Program-made: the position numbers and the translations under genes
Part shown: piece after piece, positions 32,687 to 34,339 of the stretch
Layout: the number at the start of each line of letters is the position of its first letter
Position numbering within the stretch: the stretch's first letter is position 1
Notes under the pieces: generated by a model
Database searches by the model: none
Told to the model about the DNA's origin: nothing
What the model saw: the letters and a program-made list of their open reading frames with translations, nothing else
Assembly: GCA_017620815.1 (NCBI GenBank)
Contig: JAGAUI010000019.1
Span: forward strand, 1 to 34,339
DNA length: 34,339 nucleotides
Direction: 5' to 3'
Source of the DNA: Flavobacteriales bacterium
GTDB lineage: Bacteria > Bacteroidota > Bacteroidia > Flavobacteriales > UBA1820

Positions 32687-33184
32687 TTATTTTTCTTCTA
32701 ATGCATTATATGCACGTTCCACTGCAGTTTCTGGAGCTTCTTCTTGAGACTCCTGCTCTACAACAGGTTGTTCTGCCGATTTAACGCAATGTAATTTCTG
32801 TCCCCCAGCAGTGATAAGTGTCATAGCATCTCCTTTAATCGTAAACTCAACTATGTATGGCAATTGTTCAGATATAAGACGCTCCTGTGAGTCTGACTCT
32901 GGACAGAACATACGTGTCATACCCATATTTTCTGCTATGGCTATAGTATTACCTTCTAGCGTGTATTCACCGAAATAACGATTACAACCAGTAGTGCCGT
33001 GGAAACGACCATCAGATGTAAAGGTAATATCTGGACGGCTACTTTCCATTGTTTTATAATCACCTATTGCCATGATGTCATATTTCACATCTACAGGCAA
33101 TTTACCTGCTCCTGTGCATGAAGATACACCTATGCAGAAAGACATGAGTACTACTAGACTAGTAAAGAATTTGAACATTTTCAT
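32687..33184 (-). CDS. META-domain (HslJ-like) lipoprotein
   Basis: 165 aa. Lipobox VSSC gives an acylated Cys at about residue 23. One META domain follows (ITFTSDGRFHGTTGCNRYFGEY, then MTRMFCPES), with the paired Cys expected to form a disulfide. The domain occurs in the heat-inducible HslJ, implicated in novobiocin resistance; function here unknown. An acidic Glu-rich tail (VVEQESQEEAPETAVERAY) is added at the C-terminus. Single gene with its own promoter box and terminator. Confidence 0.88.
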   Translation of the reverse strand: MKMFKFFTSLVVLMSFCIGVSSCTGAGKLPVDVKYDIMAIGDYKTMESSRPDITFTSDGRFHGTTGCNRYFGEYTLEGNTIAIAENMGMTRMFCPESDSQERLISEQLPYIVEFTIKGDAMTLITAGGQKLHCVKSAEQPVVEQESQEEAPETAVERAYNALEEK

Positions 33185-33212
33185 AAGGTATTTTATTATT
33201 CTGGTTTATCCT

Positions 33213-33245
33213 TTTGCAAATGTACAGTATTTTTGGATATTTTTG
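33213..33245 (+). promoter_or_regulatory. Full Bacteroides-type promoter for recR
   Basis: TTTG (33213-33216), 21-nt spacer, TATTTTTG (33238-33245). A second TATTTTTG is at 33228-33235. The start of transcription would be near 33251, downstream of the longer possible ATG at 33214, which supports the start at 33277. Confidence 0.65.
33217..33224 (-). promoter_or_regulatory. Candidate -7 promoter box for the META lipoprotein gene
   Basis: TACATTTG on the minus strand, 32 nt before the ATG at 33184. It directly abuts the -33 TTTG of the recR promoter (TTTTGCAAA is shared), so the two divergent promoters overlap. Confidence 0.5.
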
Positions 33246-33276
33246 CATAGATATTACGACATACTTTATATCACAG

Positions 33277-33891
33277 ATGGAATACCCTTCACGCGTCCTT
33301 TCCAGAGCAGTAGAACAGATATCTACCCTTCCCGGCATAGGACAGAAAACAGCTTTGCGAATGGCTCTACATCTTTTAAGAAGAGATAGCCAAGACATAT
33401 TATCACTAGCTAGTGCCATAGAATCATTGGCACGGGAGATACATTATTGCCCTACTTGCCACAATATATGTGATGAAGGCGAATGTGATATATGTGCCGA
33501 CAAAAACCGCGACAGCAGCACTATATGTGTGGTAGAGGACATACGCGATGTGATAGCCATAGAGCAGACAGGGTTATATCGTGGGGTGTATCATGTATTA
33601 GGAGGGAAAATATCCCCTATGGAAGGCATAGGTCCTGCCGATATAGAAATAGAAAGCCTTACTAGAAGGATAGCAGAAAACACCATAAACGAAATCATAT
33701 TTGCATTATCATCTACTATAGAGGGCGACACTACTGCATACTACATATACCGCACTCTTCCCAAAAGTATAGATATAAAAGTAACCTCCATTGCCCGAGG
33801 AGTATCCATAGGCGAGGAAATACAATATGCCGACCAAATGACTCTAGCTAGGTCTATACGCAATCGTATCCCTTACGAAAACACATTATAA
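33277..33891 (+). CDS. recR: Recombination mediator RecR
   Basis: 204 aa from ATG 33277. A helix-hairpin-helix (ISTLPGIGQKTALRMA), a Cys4 zinc finger (CPTCHNICDEGECDIC), and a Toprim domain (CVVEDIRDVIAIEQTGLYRGVYHVLGG) in RecR order. Works with RecO/RecF to load RecA on gapped DNA. The ORF could begin at 33214, but the added 21 residues are unlike RecR and would precede the transcript start. Confidence 0.96.
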   Translation: MEYPSRVLSRAVEQISTLPGIGQKTALRMALHLLRRDSQDILSLASAIESLAREIHYCPTCHNICDEGECDICADKNRDSSTICVVEDIRDVIAIEQTGLYRGVYHVLGGKISPMEGIGPADIEIESLTRRIAENTINEIIFALSSTIEGDTTAYYIYRTLPKSIDIKVTSIARGVSIGEEIQYADQMTLARSIRNRIPYENTL

Positions 33892-33892
33892 C

Positions 33893-33956
33893 ATATTTAA
33901 AAGGCTCGCCGCGGGGAATCCCCGGTGGTGCAGCCACCACGGGCGATTTTAAATAT
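33893..33956. ncRNA. Three-way-junction structured element downstream of recR
   Basis: An outer stem of ATATTTAAAA (33893-33902) with TTTTAAATAT (33947-33956) plus CGCC (33907-33910) with GGCG (33942-33945) encloses two adjacent perfect hairpins: CGGGG-aat-CCCCG (33912-33924) and GTGGTG-cagc-CACCAC (33925-33940). Begins 1 nt after the recR stop. May be the recR 3' end/terminator or part of a dispersed repeat; function unknown. Confidence 0.5.
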
Positions 33957-34160
33957 TCTCAATGAGAAAAAAAGTGTCCCCTTTGTTTTTCCCGAAGAAT
34001 TTGGTAAAAAATTGGAAAAAGAGCCGAGACTTTGCTTTGCACAGCAAAGCTGGTTTTCGAGGCTCCAAATTTTTTGGCAATTTCAGAGGAAATAGAAAAA
34101 AAACGGAGGTGAATTTTTCTTTGGTTCTTTCTTTTGTTTGGTAGACAAAAGAAAGAATGA
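33957..34160. other. Gene-free stretch with two further inverted repeats
   Basis: Contains GCTTTGC-aca-GCAAAGC (34034-34050) nested within GAGCC (34021-34025)/GGCTC (34061-34065), and a 13-bp perfect hairpin TTCTTTCTTTTGT / ACAAAAGAAAGAA (34125-34137, 34145-34157). A 60-codon open frame (33962-34144) crosses these structures and is unlikely to be a gene. The whole looks like an unannotated repeat or RNA. Confidence 0.45.
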
Positions 34161-34167
34161 ATATAAA

Positions 34168-34194
34168 AAAAACTCGCCCATCGGGCGAGTTTTT
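34168..34194. terminator. Bidirectional terminator at right end
   Basis: AAAAACTCGCCC (34168-34179), loop ATC, GGGCGAGTTTTT (34183-34194): 12-bp perfect stem with tracts on both sides. Terminates the minus-strand gene whose stop is at 34205. Confidence 0.9.
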
Positions 34195-34204
34195 ATTTTA
34201 AGTA

Positions 34205-34339
34205 TTATTTTTTCTTACTCTTCTGTTGTTTCTTGTATTCCTTTTCACTGACGGTGTTACCCTCTTCATCCAGTATCTGTTTGTCCTTACGAGAGGCAGT
34301 AATAAGAACAACACCGTTTTTGGCTCGTGGGCCATACGA
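34205..34339 (-). CDS. C-terminal end of a third plug-type secreted protein (N-terminus beyond window edge)
   Basis: The last 44 codons are visible, stop TAA at 34205-34207. It starts SYGPRAKNGVVLITASRKDK, matching SYGEKAKHGVVLISAS at the cut end of the 1-1576 protein, and ends in a Lys/Gln-rich tail (YKKQQKSKKK) with no barrel after the plug motif. Too short to judge more. Confidence 0.7.
   Translation of the reverse strand, partial: SYGPRAKNGVVLITASRKDKQILDEEGNTVSEKEYKKQQKSKKK

Noticed and set aside
33962-34144. 60-codon plus-strand ORF after recR
   Set aside because: It runs through two inverted repeats, is Lys/Phe-rich low-complexity, and has no recognisable domain; better explained by the structured non-coding stretch.
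1-34339. The window could be circular, joining the plug-type fragments at both edges into one gene
   Set aside because: Reading across the junction puts the right-edge fragment out of frame with the left gene, and both fragments contain the same SYGxxAKxGVVLI end motif, so they are two genes.

Overview
The window looks like ordinary chromosomal DNA of a Bacteroidota bacterium, probably order Bacteroidales. Pointers are a fused DAHP synthase/chorismate mutase, secreted proteins with carboxypeptidase-regulatory and SusC-plug-like modules, a GAFTxA-variant NtrC-like regulator, LuxS, single-copy housekeeping genes with Bacteroidales-like sequences, and upstream boxes of the Bacteroides -7 type (TAnnTTTG). 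AUA and CUA codons are used heavily. I saw no rRNA, tRNA, CRISPR array, insertion sequence or prophage.

Layout. Left edge (1-4566): a barrel-less plug/CarboxypepD_reg protein cut by the edge, a small unknown secreted protein, then a plus-strand pair, a GH18 chitinase-like lipoprotein and a WG-repeat protein. 4581-8079 (minus): the aromatic amino-acid operon, leader peptide - prephenate dehydratase - prephenate dehydrogenase - DAHP synthase/chorismate mutase - SLOG-fold protein. 8208-9958: luxS (minus) and, divergently, a dicarboxylate/amino-acid symporter. 10036-13657: ruvC (minus), a plus-strand unit of short plug protein - thyA - folA - minimal histidine kinase, and tatA (minus). 13740-20171: two tandem EamA exporters with uvrB, a thioredoxin-like lipoprotein (plus), and kdsA with an NlpC/P60 hydrolase. 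20259-20822: yqgE/algH. 20829-32589: a closely packed minus-strand run of about twelve genes (M16 peptidase, O-methyltransferase, lnt, ndk, RsmB-like methylase, mlaE, mlaF, ychF, capA-like, interrupted HMG-CoA synthase, NtrC-like regulator). Right edge: a META-domain lipoprotein and recR on divergent overlapping promoters, a 313-bp structured gene-free stretch, and the C-terminus of a third plug-type protein.

The strongest discovery candidate is the leader of the aromatic operon (7944-8079). A 26-codon ORF carries four Phe and four Tyr codons within residues 7-17. It is followed by an intrinsic terminator whose first arm is complementary to an 8-nt segment inside the 3' part of the leader ORF. 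That is the full logic of ribosome-mediated transcription attenuation responding to Phe/Tyr supply, placed directly before prephenate dehydratase and prephenate dehydrogenase.

Other points worth a look: an HMG-CoA synthase gene split by a single in-frame ochre codon; an NtrC-type regulator without a DNA-binding domain and with GAFTTA instead of GAFTGA; a soluble sensor-less histidine kinase with a degraded ATP-lid motif in the thyA-folA unit; three plug-type proteins, none with a visible beta-barrel; a three-way-junction element after recR; and very regular palindromic terminators, four of the five listed lying between convergent genes.
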